36,360 nt of DNA from NCBI GenBank assembly GCA_004213565.1, contig SHBB01000010.1, forward strand, positions 1 to 36,360. Direction: 5' to 3'. This document shows positions 23,903 through 31,754 of the stretch, piece by piece; the stretch's first letter is position 1; each line of letters starts with the position of its first letter. Source of the DNA: Sandaracinaceae bacterium (lineage in GTDB: Bacteria > Myxococcota_A > Polyangia > Polyangiales > Sandaracinaceae). Below the pieces are notes generated by a model. The model had not been told where the DNA came from. It saw only the letters and a program-made list of their open reading frames with translations, and searched no databases. Position numbers and translations under genes: made by a program.

Positions 23903-25319
23903 CGTCGCGCCGCGCGCGAGGTCGACGACGCAAGACGATCTCCAGCGCCTGATCGCGGTCGGGGATCAGCTCGCGCTCCTCGGGGAGGTGGCCGCGCGCT
24001 TCGATCGCGAGCGTCATCGTCTCGCTCCCGCGCGGCAGCACGATGGGCGAGGTGACCTCCTCGCCGTCGAGGCGGAGCGTGGCGCGCGCGGGCGTGGTCC
24101 TGATCTCGACCCGGACCTCGCTGGGGATCTCCACGCCGGGTGGCGCGGCCGGCTCGACCTCCACGGCAGTCTCCTCGGGGACGACTTCGGGCTCGGGGGG
24201 CTCCGGCGTCTCGGGCTGCGCGACGTCGGCTGGCGCCGGGGGCGCGCGCAGGGCCCAGACCACGCCCACGATCGCGATGGCCGCCACCACGAAGCCGCCG
24301 ACGATCAGGGCCGGGAGCAGCAGCCGCGGGCGCCGGCGGGTGACGATGGTGCGCGCGCCCCCCATGACCGAGACTCCGCCCAAGCGCACGGGGCCGTCTT
24401 CGGTGGACATGGAGCGCAGGATCGCCTCGACCTCGTACGCGCTCGCGGGCCGCAGGCCGGGGTCCTTCTCGAGGAGCGCGCTGACGAGATCGACCAGGCC
24501 CGCCGGCAGCTCGCCCTCGAACCTCTCGTCCTGCAGTCGGGCGTCGAGGCGTGGGGGCGGCTCGCGCAGGTGCATCGCGCAGAGCGCCATCGGGGCCTCG
24601 TCCCAGAAGGGCGGCTCGCTGGTGATCATCTCGAAGAGGATCACGCCCAGCGCGTAGAGATCGGCGCCGGGGCCGACCTCGCGGCCTCCCTCCACCGCCT
24701 CCGGGCTGATGTAGGCGGGCGTGCCCACGATGGTCGTGTCGGCGGTGAGCCTCGCGCCGCCGGGCTGGTCTTCGAGGACGCGCGCGATGCCGAAGTCGAT
24801 GACCTTCACGCCGCCGCCGTCGAGCATCCAGATGTTGGACGGCTTCAGATCGCGGTGGACCACGCCGGCCGCGTGGGCCGCGCCGAGCGCCTCGGCGACG
24901 TCGGCCGCGATCTCGCAGGCCTGCGACGGCGTCACCCGCCCGTGCCGCGCGAGCACCTCGTCGAGCGTGTGCCCGCTGAGGAGCTCCATCACCATGTAGA
25001 GCCCGTGGACCGGGTCCTCGCCGAAGTCGTGCACGGCGGCGGCGTGGCGGCTCGAGATGCGGCTCGCCGCGCGGGCCTCGCCGATGAAGCGCTCCTTGGC
25101 GCGGCCCTGCTCGACGGTGAGGATCTTCAGCGCGACCCGGCGGTCGATGTGGCGATCGACGCACTCGTAGACCGCACCCATGCCTCCCTCGCCGCGCACG
25201 CCGACGACTTCGAAGCGATCCGCGATGACTGTCCCCTTCGAGAGATGGGAGGTCGCCTCGGTCGTGATGGCGCCGGAGACACCGGACACCCCGGGAGCAT
25301 GGCAGCGATGGGGCCCCAT
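23874..25319 (-). CDS. Membrane-anchored Ser/Thr protein kinase with PEGA-like extracytoplasmic domain
   Basis: A 481-residue protein. The kinase domain (about 33-300) has all key motifs: GEGGMGAVYE loop, VALKIL lysine, VVHRDLKPSNIW catalytic loop, VIDFGIARVLE, and VGTPAYISPEAVEGG in the activation segment. A basic stretch precedes one TM helix (LLLPALIVGGFVVAAIAIVG, about 325-345); then a Pro/Glu-rich linker and a PEGA-type domain (VRVEIRTTPARATLRLDGEE, LAIEARGHLPEERELIP). PEGA domains are thought to bind surface polysaccharide or envelope partners, so this is a sensor-kinase layout typical of myxobacteria. The start is unsure: ATG at 25319 lacks a good RBS, and a GTG about ten codons in is possible. 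It is preceded on the strand by a 79-residue ORF 33 bases away. Confidence 0.9.
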   Translation of the reverse strand: MGPHRCHAPGVSGVSGAITTEATSHLSKGTVIADRFEVVGVRGEGGMGAVYECVDRHIDRRVALKILTVEQGRAKERFIGEARAASRISSRHAAAVHDFGEDPVHGLYMVMELLSGHTLDEVLARHGRVTPSQACEIAADVAEALGAAHAAGVVHRDLKPSNIWMLDGGGVKVIDFGIARVLEDQPGGARLTADTTIVGTPAYISPEAVEGGREVGPGADLYALGVILFEMITSEPPFWDEAPMALCAMHLREPPPRLDARLQDERFEGELPAGLVDLVSALLEKDPGLRPASAYEVEAILRSMSTEDGPVRLGGVSVMGGARTIVTRRRPRLLLPALIVGGFVVAAIAIVGVVWALRAPPAPADVAQPETPEPPEPEVVPEETAVEVEPAAPPGVEIPSEVRVEIRTTPARATLRLDGEEVTSPIVLPRGSETMTLAIEARGHLPEERELIPDRDQALEIVLRRRPRARRDVTSKLRSWE

Positions 25320-25352
25320 CTGCCACCGCTTTCCCCGAGGTGGCCGTTGGGG

Positions 25353-25592
25353 TCAGGCCGCCGACGCCATCGGCGTCCTGAGCCACTCGCTGGGCTCGCG
25401 CTGGAGGTGCGTGTGGAGCGTTCGCAGCTGCTCCTCCGTGAGCTCGGGCAGCGCGTGCTTCCGGTCCCACAGCTCCATCAGCTCTCGCTGGATCCGCGCC
25501 TGCGCCGCGGGCGAAGACCGGGTCAACGCCCGCTGGAGGCGGGTCTCCCAGTGCTCGAGTCGCTGCCGCGTCGCTTCCATCAAACCGTTCAT
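25353..25592 (-). CDS. Small charged helical protein, unrecognised
   Basis: A 79-residue protein starting MNGLMEATRQRLEHWETRLQ, rich in Arg/Glu/Leu and likely one or two amphipathic helices, with no Cys, no signal peptide and no family I recognise. CAGGAGAAG 2 bases before the ATG at 25592 supports the start against a longer frame reaching 25718. It is 33 bases upstream of the Ser/Thr kinase gene on the same strand, so it may be a cofactor or substrate of that kinase; Thr and Ser are few (LTRSSPAAQ, ELTEEQLRTLHTH). Real coding status is likely but function is unknown. Confidence 0.65.
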   Translation of the reverse strand: MNGLMEATRQRLEHWETRLQRALTRSSPAAQARIQRELMELWDRKHALPELTEEQLRTLHTHLQREPSEWLRTPMASAA

Positions 25593-25609
25593 GGCTTCTC
25601 CTGGTCCGG

Positions 25610-25655
25610 CCCTCCCGACGCGGGAGGGGCTGTCCAGGTGCTTCGCAAGAAGCGC
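25610..25655. other. Two adjacent perfect hairpins in the gap upstream of the small ORF
   Basis: CCCTCCCG (25610-25617) pairs with CGGGAGGG (25621-25628), 8 bp over a 3-base loop. Ten bases on, GTGCTTC (25638-25644) pairs with GAAGCGC (25649-25655) over GCAA, 7 bp with one G-T. They lie in the 154-base gap between the TPR-PEGA stop and the small ORF start. They could attenuate read-through or protect an mRNA end. No T-run follows on either strand. Confidence 0.4.
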
Positions 25656-25746
25656 ACCCTCTCCTACACGCCCTCCTACGCACCTGGGGAGGGAGCGGGC
25701 TGCGTCTCGACAAGCCACGAACGTGCGCCGCCGCTCGGCGCGCGGC

Positions 25747-26727
25747 TCACCAGGTGATCATCGCCCCCTGAGGCATCATGCCCGCGTCGAGAACGACCCC
25801 CGTGCTGCCGCCGCTGGGGCCGTTCGCTTCGTCGGCGGCCCAGCCGATGAGGATCCCCGCCCCGACCGCGGCCACCGTCGCGCCGAGCACGCCCCAGAAG
25901 ACCGGCTCCTCGAGGAAGATGGTGCCGCCGCCCTGCGTGCTGTCTCCGAGGTCGAGGTCGAGGCGCAGGTGCTGGTTGTGCTCGAGGACCACCGGCCGCA
26001 CCACGGTCTCCCGATCGGGCGCCATCACCGAGACGGTGTGCTCCCCGGGCGCGAGCTCGAGCCGGGCGCTCGTGGTGCCCACCTCCTCGCCGTCCACCAG
26101 GATCTGCGTGCCGGCCACCTCTTCGAGCAGGCTGACCTCGAGCCGCGCCGGGTTGCGCGTCGACACGAGCTGCACCGCGCGCCGGAGCGTGACGCCAGGC
26201 TCGGCCTCCACCTCGATGAGCTGCGGCGCGTGGCCGTCGGCCTCTACACGGATGACGTGACTCCCGGGGTTCACGCGCGCCGTGCGCGCGCCGCTGCCCT
26301 CGAGGGCGTGCCCGTCGAGCATCACCGACGCGTCGGCGGGGATCACGTCCACGTGGACCTCGGCCACCGCGCGCTGCGCGTGGGCCAGCATGCGCTGCGC
26401 CTCGACGTAGGCCTCCCCTTCGGTGGCGATGTCGGCCTGCTCGCGGTACCGGTCGAGCGCCTCGATGGCCTCCACGTAGCGCTCGAGCGCGTAGTAACAG
26501 AGCGCGAGGTTGTACGCGGTGGTCGGCCGATCGACCAGGGCCAGCGACTGCCGGAAGGCCTCCGCCGCCTCGCTGAAGCGACGCTGCTCGGCCAGCCCGC
26601 GGCCGCGGTCGAAGTGCGCGCGCGCCTCGACGGTGTCGGGGTCCGGCGCGTCACCCTCCTGCCCGAGCGCGAAGCTCGGGATCAGCAGACAGACGGCCAG
26701 GAGCCAGGCTCGGGTCAGCGCTGACAT
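25747..26727 (-). CDS. Exported TPR and PEGA-domain membrane protein
   Basis: A 326-residue protein. MSALTRAWLLAVCLLIPSFALGQ is a signal peptide. Two to three TPRs follow (AHFDRGRGLAEQRRFSEAAE, TAYNLALCYYALERYVEAIE), then two PEGA-like domains: VHVDVIPADASVMLDGHALE with HVIRVEADGHAPQ, and LEVSLLEEVAGTQILVDGEE with HTVSVMAPDRE. Near the C-terminus is a TM segment (GVLGATVAAVGAGILIGWAA). This TPR-PEGA-TM layout is very common next to kinases and lipoproteins in myxobacteria; function unknown. The ATG at 26727 overlaps the end of the upstream lipoprotein gene by 13 bases. A longer in-frame start at 26766 would place charged residues before the signal and is less likely. Confidence 0.85.
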   Translation of the reverse strand: MSALTRAWLLAVCLLIPSFALGQEGDAPDPDTVEARAHFDRGRGLAEQRRFSEAAEAFRQSLALVDRPTTAYNLALCYYALERYVEAIEALDRYREQADIATEGEAYVEAQRMLAHAQRAVAEVHVDVIPADASVMLDGHALEGSGARTARVNPGSHVIRVEADGHAPQLIEVEAEPGVTLRRAVQLVSTRNPARLEVSLLEEVAGTQILVDGEEVGTTSARLELAPGEHTVSVMAPDRETVVRPVVLEHNQHLRLDLDLGDSTQGGGTIFLEEPVFWGVLGATVAAVGAGILIGWAADEANGPSGGSTGVVLDAGMMPQGAMITW

Positions 26728-27416
26728 CGGCCCCCCTCTCCGCACGTGGCGCCCAGCTCTTCGCACGTCATCACCATCTCGCAGCGCCTCTCACCCTCGA
26801 CACAGGTCCATCGTCCGACCGCGCAGGGGACGCCGGGGTAACACTGCTCGCCGGCCACGCAGGGCGGACCGGAGTCGGCCGGAGGAGGAGGGCCCGCGTC
26901 GGCCGGGCCGCCCGCGTCGGACGGCGTGGTCCCGTCGAAGAGATCGGGCAGCTCTCCGGTCGCGTCCGCGAGGGTCTCCGGATCCACCTCGGCGGGGACG
27001 CACGCGCCGTACAGGCAGCGCTGACCGGAGTCGGAGCAGGTCGACTCTCGCTCGAGATCGTCGTGGCACGCGCGGGCGAGCGGGACGTCGAGCTGCAGCC
27101 GCCGTCCCGGCAGGAAGCGCGTGTGCACCTCGTGCCTCGTCACGCTCTCACCCGAGAGCATCCCCGAGACGGTGATCACGACGGGCTCCGGGTCTCCGAC
27201 CGCGGGGAGCACGCCGAACGAGAAGGGCAGCCCGGTCTCCGCGAGCGCGAAGCGATGCTCGTCTCGCCCCATGGCGGAGCTGATGACCACGTCGACCGTG
27301 TCGATCTCGGTGCCCACCGCGTAGTCGGAGTCGACCACCACGACGAGCTGGGTCGGCGTGGTGCACCCCGCGGCGAGCCACGCGATGACCGCCAGCGTCC
27401 CCCATCTGCGCATCAT
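26715..27416 (-). CDS. Lipoprotein with N-terminal beta domain and Cys/Pro-rich tail
   Basis: A 233-residue protein. MMRRWGTLAVIAWLAAGC is a lipoprotein signal (LAAGC). A ~110-residue beta-rich domain follows (QLVVVVDSDYAVGTEIDTVD, LPGRRLQLDVPLARAC), then C-x-SGQRCLYGACVPAEVDPET and a Pro/Ala/Asp-rich linker with a final Cys-rich part (CVAGEQCYPGVPCAVGRWTC). The N-domain and the Cys module after it match, in order and spacing, those of the Cys-rich lipoprotein at 33088-34578, so the two are paralogues. The start ATG at 27416 lies 9 bases after TATGAT; the longer frame to 27620 is rejected. Same-strand overlap with the TPR-PEGA gene suggests one operon. Role unknown, outer-surface location likely. 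Confidence 0.82.
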   Translation of the reverse strand: MMRRWGTLAVIAWLAAGCTTPTQLVVVVDSDYAVGTEIDTVDVVISSAMGRDEHRFALAETGLPFSFGVLPAVGDPEPVVITVSGMLSGESVTRHEVHTRFLPGRRLQLDVPLARACHDDLERESTCSDSGQRCLYGACVPAEVDPETLADATGELPDLFDGTTPSDAGGPADAGPPPPADSGPPCVAGEQCYPGVPCAVGRWTCVEGERRCEMVMTCEELGATCGEGGRCQR

Positions 27417-27425
27417 ATGATCGCC

Positions 27426-27431
27426 ATCATA
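27426..27431 (-). promoter_or_regulatory. Candidate -10 TATGAT before the beta-domain lipoprotein
   Basis: Minus-strand TATGAT is a near-consensus -10, 9 bases before the ATG at 27416, which would give a leader of 2-3 bases. No ribosome-binding site is visible. The 91-base gap upstream also contains the self-complementary GGCGCCGGCGCC (27482-27493). Confidence 0.45.
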
Positions 27432-27507
27432 GCGACCGGGGCGTGAGAATACACCCTCTTTGGAACTCATGCCGGAGCATACGGCGCCGGCGCCTCGAAG
27501 TTTCCCG

Positions 27508-28662
27508 TCAGCGCGCGGCGTCTCTGAGCGCCTCGTCCATCGCGGCGAGGTACCGGTCTGGCGAATGGGCGACGCGGACCCAGTCGGTCCCCCTGCGGCC
27601 GAGATCGGCCGCCCCCTCACGGGCTTGCACCGCCAGCAGGGCCGCCGCGGCGAAGGCCTCCGGGTCGTCGTCGGACGCCACCATCGCCGCGCCCGCGAGA
27701 TCGAGCCCCGCCGTCGCTCGCCGCGTGGCCACCGTCGGGACCCCGCGCGCCATCGCGTCGAGGAGCTTCATCGGCAGCCCGCCCGCCGCGCTCCTCGGGA
27801 CCCAGGCCGCGTCCGCCGCCGCGTGGGCCATGCGTCGGTCCGGCTCGTCCGCGAGGGGCGCGAAGGTCGCCCGGTCCACGCACTCCGCTCCCCAGAGCGC
27901 CTTCTCGAGCGCCTCGTGATCGGAGCAGGTCGCCACCAGCAGCCGCGCGTCGGGGCGCTGGGCGCACACGAGCCGGAAGGCCGCGACCAGCGAGTCGAGC
28001 CCCTGATAGGCGTCGAGGTTGCCGGCGTAGAGGAAGACCGGCTCGAGATCCCCGAACCCGAAGCGTGAGCGCGCCTTGCGACGCTCCTCCTGCGTGAGCG
28101 GCTCGGGGATCGTCCAGGGCACGGGGACGAAGCGCACCCTCCGCCCCGTCTGCTCCGAGAGCCGCGTCGCGAGGTGCGGCGAGATGGCCAGCGTGACGTC
28201 GGCGCGCTTGGCGAGCAGCACGTCGAGCGCGTCTCCGGCCCGGCTCGCCAGCGCGCGGGCGGCCTCGGGCAGATACGTCGGCAGCTCCGGACCGAGCGCG
28301 GTGTGGGCGAAGAAGGCGACCGGCGAGAGGCGCGCGGACAGCACCGCGGCCGCGGCCTCGACGTGATGGGCCACCACCGCCTCCGGTCGGAGCTTGCCGA
28401 CCACTCTCTTCGCGCGCACCGCGAGCTGCGCGTCCTGGACGACCTTTCGCCACGACGGACCGGAGCGCAGGGAGCGATCCCGCACCACGTCGCGGATGCG
28501 GTGCAGCTTCCACGGGGGCTGCAGATCGAAGCCGCCGTGCGCGTAGGCGATCAGCTCGGGCTTGCGGCCGTCCGCGTGCTCGGCGTCGACCATCGCGCGC
28601 ACCGCCGCCTGCGTGCCCTGCACGGAGGGGAAGGGCATGGCGGCGACGTGGAGGAGGGCCAA
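27508..28662 (-). CDS. GT4-family glycosyltransferase
   Basis: A 384-residue GT-B protein. N-terminal LLHVAAMPFPSVQGTQAAV is the first Rossmann strand and sugar-acceptor loop; the C-terminal domain has PVFLYAGNLDAYQGLDSLV, LLVATCSDHEALEKAL and GLPMKLLDAMARGVPTVATR, the nucleotide-sugar motif region of GT4. In many GT4 enzymes this motif is E-x7-E; here the positions are Gly and Asp, as in a subset of the family, so donor chemistry may be normal. The first strand is only complete if the start is the TTG at 28662, which sits 8 bases after TAGGCT; the ATG at 28638 would cut it. It follows the phosphatase genes on the same strand by 26 bases. Acceptor unknown; envelope glycan or lipid is likely. 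Confidence 0.8.
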   Translation of the reverse strand: MALLHVAAMPFPSVQGTQAAVRAMVDAEHADGRKPELIAYAHGGFDLQPPWKLHRIRDVVRDRSLRSGPSWRKVVQDAQLAVRAKRVVGKLRPEAVVAHHVEAAAAVLSARLSPVAFFAHTALGPELPTYLPEAARALASRAGDALDVLLAKRADVTLAISPHLATRLSEQTGRRVRFVPVPWTIPEPLTQEERRKARSRFGFGDLEPVFLYAGNLDAYQGLDSLVAAFRLVCAQRPDARLLVATCSDHEALEKALWGAECVDRATFAPLADEPDRRMAHAAADAAWVPRSAAGGLPMKLLDAMARGVPTVATRRATAGLDLAGAAMVASDDDPEAFAAAALLAVQAREGAADLGRRGTDWVRVAHSPDRYLAAMDEALRDAAR

Positions 28663-28670
28663 GGTCGGTG

Positions 28671-28676
28671 AGCCTA
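28671..28676 (-). promoter_or_regulatory. Candidate -10 TAGGCT before the GT4 glycosyltransferase
   Basis: TAGGCT, 8 bases, then the TTG at 28662. TAGGCT with an 8-base spacer, followed by C-x-x-C, is also found before the GTG of the CPBP gene at 33036. It lies in the 26-base gap after the phosphatase stop, so an internal operon promoter is possible. Confidence 0.4.
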
Positions 28677-28688
28677 CCAGGCGCGGGC

Positions 28689-30362
28689 TCAGTCGATGTA
28701 CCCGAGCGCGCGGAGCCGCCGCTCGAGCGCGGTGCGGTCGCCCCGCGCGTGTCGAAGGGCCGCGCTCGCCGGCGGAGCCGCGCCGGGGAGCGCCACGCTC
28801 GAGGCCCGGCGGGCCAGCGCCTCCCGCAGCACCCGCCCGCTCATCTCCGGCGCCGGCGTCACGCCCATGCGCGCGAGCAGGGTCGCGGTCGCGTCGGGCA
28901 TGCGCGCTCGGATCTCGCCCGCGGCGCGGACCCTGGGGCCCGCCGCGACGTAGAGGCCGCGCTCGCGGTGGCTCCCGGGGAGGCTGCGTCCCTTGCGCCC
29001 GAGGTGCTCCTCCGGGGCGAGCTTCCTCCACGGGCCGGTGCCGGGCGGCGCGCTCGCGCTGGGCATGACGTTGTAGGAGCCGCCAGGGGACAGCTCGAGC
29101 TCGACGATGAGATCCGGCGCGCGCTCGACGTGGGGCCCGTCGTACAGGGCCTCGCGCGGTACGACCTCACGGACCACCGGCGCGCCGGACCACGGGTCGC
29201 GGAGCGCCTGCAGCGCGTCTTGCACGTCTCTTCTCACGTGCTCGACGTCGCGCGGATCGACCGTGCCGTCCGGATCGCGCCCGCGCAGGTTGAGCCAGAC
29301 GGCGGGGAAGTAGTTGAGCTCGTCCGAGAACGCGCGGGTGCGCGGGAAGTCGATGGCGCCGAAGCGGGCGCGGGACTCGACCCAGCCCGGGAGCGCCCGG
29401 CCGGCGGCCGAGAAGAGCGCCTGGCGCGCGCGGCCGGGCAGCGCGGTCAGGGCGAGATCCTTGGCCCGGCCGACGAGCGGGCCCGTCCACGAGCGCGGCC
29501 GGAAGCGGAGCAGGCCCGCCTCGGCGAGCGCGCGGTTGAGGTAGAGCACGCGGTCGCTCGCGCCCCCCGAGCCGTGGTCGCTCACCAGGGTGATCTCGAC
29601 GTCGGCGCCCGCGGCGTCCACCAGCGCGGCGACGGCCGCGTCGAGCGCGCGATACACGTGCGCGAGCGCGTCCTCGTGGCCGGCGCGGTGGCGCGGGGAC
29701 GAGGGGTCGTGGAACGCCCAGAGGTGGTGGGCGGCGGTGTCGCTCTCGCCGAAGTAGAAGGCGAAGAGATCCCAGTCGTCGCGCTCGAGGAGCCAGCGCG
29801 CGAGCTCGGTCTTGCGGGCCACGCGCGCGACGAGCTGCGCGGGCAAGCGGGCGTGCCAGCCGGGGCGCTCGGCGTCGAACTCGTCGACGTCGTCGAAGCG
29901 GCTCGGGCCGAAGCGGGCCGTCATCTCGTCGTGCAGAGAGCGAGGCCAGACGAAGGAGCGGTCCGCCTCGAAGGCGACGGGGGAGTCCCAGCCGCTCATG
30001 AAGACGCCGTGCTCGAGCTGCTCGGGGGGCCAGGTGGCCGGAAACCCCACGAGGGCGCAGCGCTTGCCGAGCCGGTCGAGGCGCGCGGCGACGGTGGGCG
30101 CCTCGCGGATGGTGCCCGCGGTGAACGCGACGCCGTAGCCGCGCCGGGAGGTGAAGTCGAAGACGCCGTGCCGCCCCGGATCGACGCCGGTGAGGAAGGT
30201 CGTCCAGTTCGGCAGCGTCGCGGGCGGCTTGACGCTCTCCAGCCGCGCCCACGCGCCGCGCCGCATCAGCCCGAAGATCGCGGGGAGCTGCTCGGGGCCG
30301 AGCCCCTCGATGACGTCGACGTCTGCGCCGTCGAGCCCGATGACGAGGTGTTTTGCGGTCAT
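28689..30362 (-). CDS. Alkaline phosphatase superfamily (type I phosphodiesterase/pyrophosphatase-like) protein
   Basis: A 557-residue soluble protein. VIGLDGADVDVI (Asp11, first metal ligand), LPNWTTFLTGVDPGRHGVFDF with the nucleophile position Thr54 after Trp53, GESDTAAHHLW (metal ligands Asp and His), SDHGSGGASD and a C-terminal SHRERGLYVAAGP. These match the archaeal/bacterial AP-superfamily group of unknown substrate, often called predicted phosphohydrolase or phosphomutase. All metal-binding motifs appear intact. No signal peptide is visible. The ATG overlaps the previous gene stop (ATGA). It is the first-listed of an adjacent paralogue pair and lies upstream of the GT4 gene. Substrate unknown; phosphate ester or phosphodiester of a glycan or nucleotide is likely. 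Confidence 0.85.
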   Translation of the reverse strand: MTAKHLVIGLDGADVDVIEGLGPEQLPAIFGLMRRGAWARLESVKPPATLPNWTTFLTGVDPGRHGVFDFTSRRGYGVAFTAGTIREAPTVAARLDRLGKRCALVGFPATWPPEQLEHGVFMSGWDSPVAFEADRSFVWPRSLHDEMTARFGPSRFDDVDEFDAERPGWHARLPAQLVARVARKTELARWLLERDDWDLFAFYFGESDTAAHHLWAFHDPSSPRHRAGHEDALAHVYRALDAAVAALVDAAGADVEITLVSDHGSGGASDRVLYLNRALAEAGLLRFRPRSWTGPLVGRAKDLALTALPGRARQALFSAAGRALPGWVESRARFGAIDFPRTRAFSDELNYFPAVWLNLRGRDPDGTVDPRDVEHVRRDVQDALQALRDPWSGAPVVREVVPREALYDGPHVERAPDLIVELELSPGGSYNVMPSASAPPGTGPWRKLAPEEHLGRKGRSLPGSHRERGLYVAAGPRVRAAGEIRARMPDATATLLARMGVTPAPEMSGRVLREALARRASSVALPGAAPPASAALRHARGDRTALERRLRALGYID

Positions 30363-31720
30363 TTCGTGCTCGCTGCGGCCCGGTCGGTGCCCAGCCAGTC
30401 GCCCGGTCGGTCGACGCCGAGCAGCGCGAGCGCGGTCGCGCCCACGTCGTGAATGGAGAGCCCCTCGAGCGGCCCGCGCGCCCTCACGCCCGCGCCGGCG
30501 GCGATGAAGACGCCATCCCAGTCATGGTTGCAGCCGTCGGGGCCGCGGTCGTCGGAGTCCGCGAAGACCTCCCCGCCCACCGTGCCGAGCGCGCGCCGGC
30601 GGAGATCGCCGAAGAACACCAGCAGGTCGGGCGCGAGGCCGTTGACGGCGCGGTACAGCGCCTCCGGCGTCTCGGCGCGGGTCTCGGGCACGAGCGCCTC
30701 CAGCTGTCGCGCGAGGGCGGCGCGCTCGTCTCCGAGCGCCTCGGGGGGCACCACGCCCTCGGGCTCGCGCCCGGCCACGTTGAAGAACACGCGCGCGTAG
30801 TAGCCGCCCGTGCTCCAGGCCTTCGTCCGGGACCAGTCGATCATGTCGGGCGTCAACGCGCGCGGGCTCGCCGGCTCTTCCCGGAGCGTGAGCCAGCCCG
30901 TGCGGCGGAGGTGCTCGTTGACGCAGACCCCGCCCTCCATGCGCCGCGCGCCGTGATCGCTGCACACGAGGATCGCGGTGTCGTCGTCGGCCTGCTCGAT
31001 CAGCGCGCCCACCTGCGCGTCGACGAAGGCGTAGTAGTCCCTCGCCTCACGGACGAGCGGGTGCGACGGGTCGTGCTCCGGCGCGCTCGGGTCGAGGTGG
31101 GTCCAGAGCGCGTGGTGGAGCCGGTCGGTCCCCATCTCGACCATCATCGCGAAGTCCGGCTTCTCCTCGCGCCAGAGCGCGCCGAACACGTCGAAGTGCA
31201 GGGTCGTGGTGTCGTAGAGCGCGTCGAGGAGCCCCTGCTTGTCCTCGGTGCGGAACTCGTCGACGTCCGGGCGGTGCGGCCCGAAGCGCGCCTCGAGGGT
31301 GGGCCCGAGCGCGGCCGGGTACGTGTTGACCTCGTCGCTCCCGAGGAAGCCGCCCACCAGCACGCCGTGGACCGGCTTCGGCGGCGAGGTCATCGGCACG
31401 TAGCAGACCGCCACGCGCTTGCCGGCCTCGCCCGCCAGGTCCCAGACCCGCGGGACCTGGACCGCGTCTCCGTCCGCGACCGACAGATCGTAGGTGCCGG
31501 GCACCCGGTTGCGGAAGCCGTACAGCCCCAGCTCGCCCGGATCGCGGCCGCTGACCATGCACGCCCAGGCCGGCACGGTGATGGGCGGGGCCACCGAGCG
31601 GAGCGGGCCCCACGCCCCGCGCCGGCGGAGCTTGGTGAGGTTGGGCAGCGCGGCCTCGAGGCGGTCGAAGACCAGCGCGGGCGGCGCGCAGTCGAGGCCG
31701 ATCACCATCACGCGAGGCAC
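30359..31720 (-). CDS. Alkaline phosphatase superfamily paralogue with altered nucleophile site
   Basis: A 453-residue protein. VMVIGLDCAPPALVF (first metal ligand Asp10), ITVPAWACMVSGRDPGELG, EMGTDRLHHALW, VCSDHGARRMEGG and DGCNHDWDGVFIAAG carry the metal ligands of the superfamily. The nucleophile position, Thr after the Trp in the neighbour (WTTF), is Ala53 here followed by Cys54 (WACM). So either Cys54 or a nearby residue acts, or the protein binds without turnover, or the position differs in this subgroup. The start is the GTG at 31720, which follows CTAGGGCTGGCCG and has no ribosome-binding site. Its TGA overlaps the next gene ATG by ATGA. It diverges from the DTW gene with 34 bases between starts. 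Confidence 0.82.
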   Translation of the reverse strand: MPRVMVIGLDCAPPALVFDRLEAALPNLTKLRRRGAWGPLRSVAPPITVPAWACMVSGRDPGELGLYGFRNRVPGTYDLSVADGDAVQVPRVWDLAGEAGKRVAVCYVPMTSPPKPVHGVLVGGFLGSDEVNTYPAALGPTLEARFGPHRPDVDEFRTEDKQGLLDALYDTTTLHFDVFGALWREEKPDFAMMVEMGTDRLHHALWTHLDPSAPEHDPSHPLVREARDYYAFVDAQVGALIEQADDDTAILVCSDHGARRMEGGVCVNEHLRRTGWLTLREEPASPRALTPDMIDWSRTKAWSTGGYYARVFFNVAGREPEGVVPPEALGDERAALARQLEALVPETRAETPEALYRAVNGLAPDLLVFFGDLRRRALGTVGGEVFADSDDRGPDGCNHDWDGVFIAAGAGVRARGPLEGLSIHDVGATALALLGVDRPGDWLGTDRAAASTK

Positions 31721-31754
31721 CGGCCAGCCCTAGCACGGGCTACTGTCTGGAGCG
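31721..31754. promoter_or_regulatory. 34-base divergent start region with candidate leaderless -10s on both strands
   Basis: Start codons of the phosphatase-like gene (minus, GTG 31720) and the DTW gene (plus, ATG 31755) are 34 bases apart. On the plus strand TACTGT (31741-31746) is 8 bases before the ATG. On the minus strand TAGGGC (31727-31732) is 6 bases before the GTG, a weaker hexamer. Any -35 elements must lie in the opposite coding sequence. CTGGAGCG could also act as a poor ribosome-binding site for the DTW gene. Confidence 0.4.
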
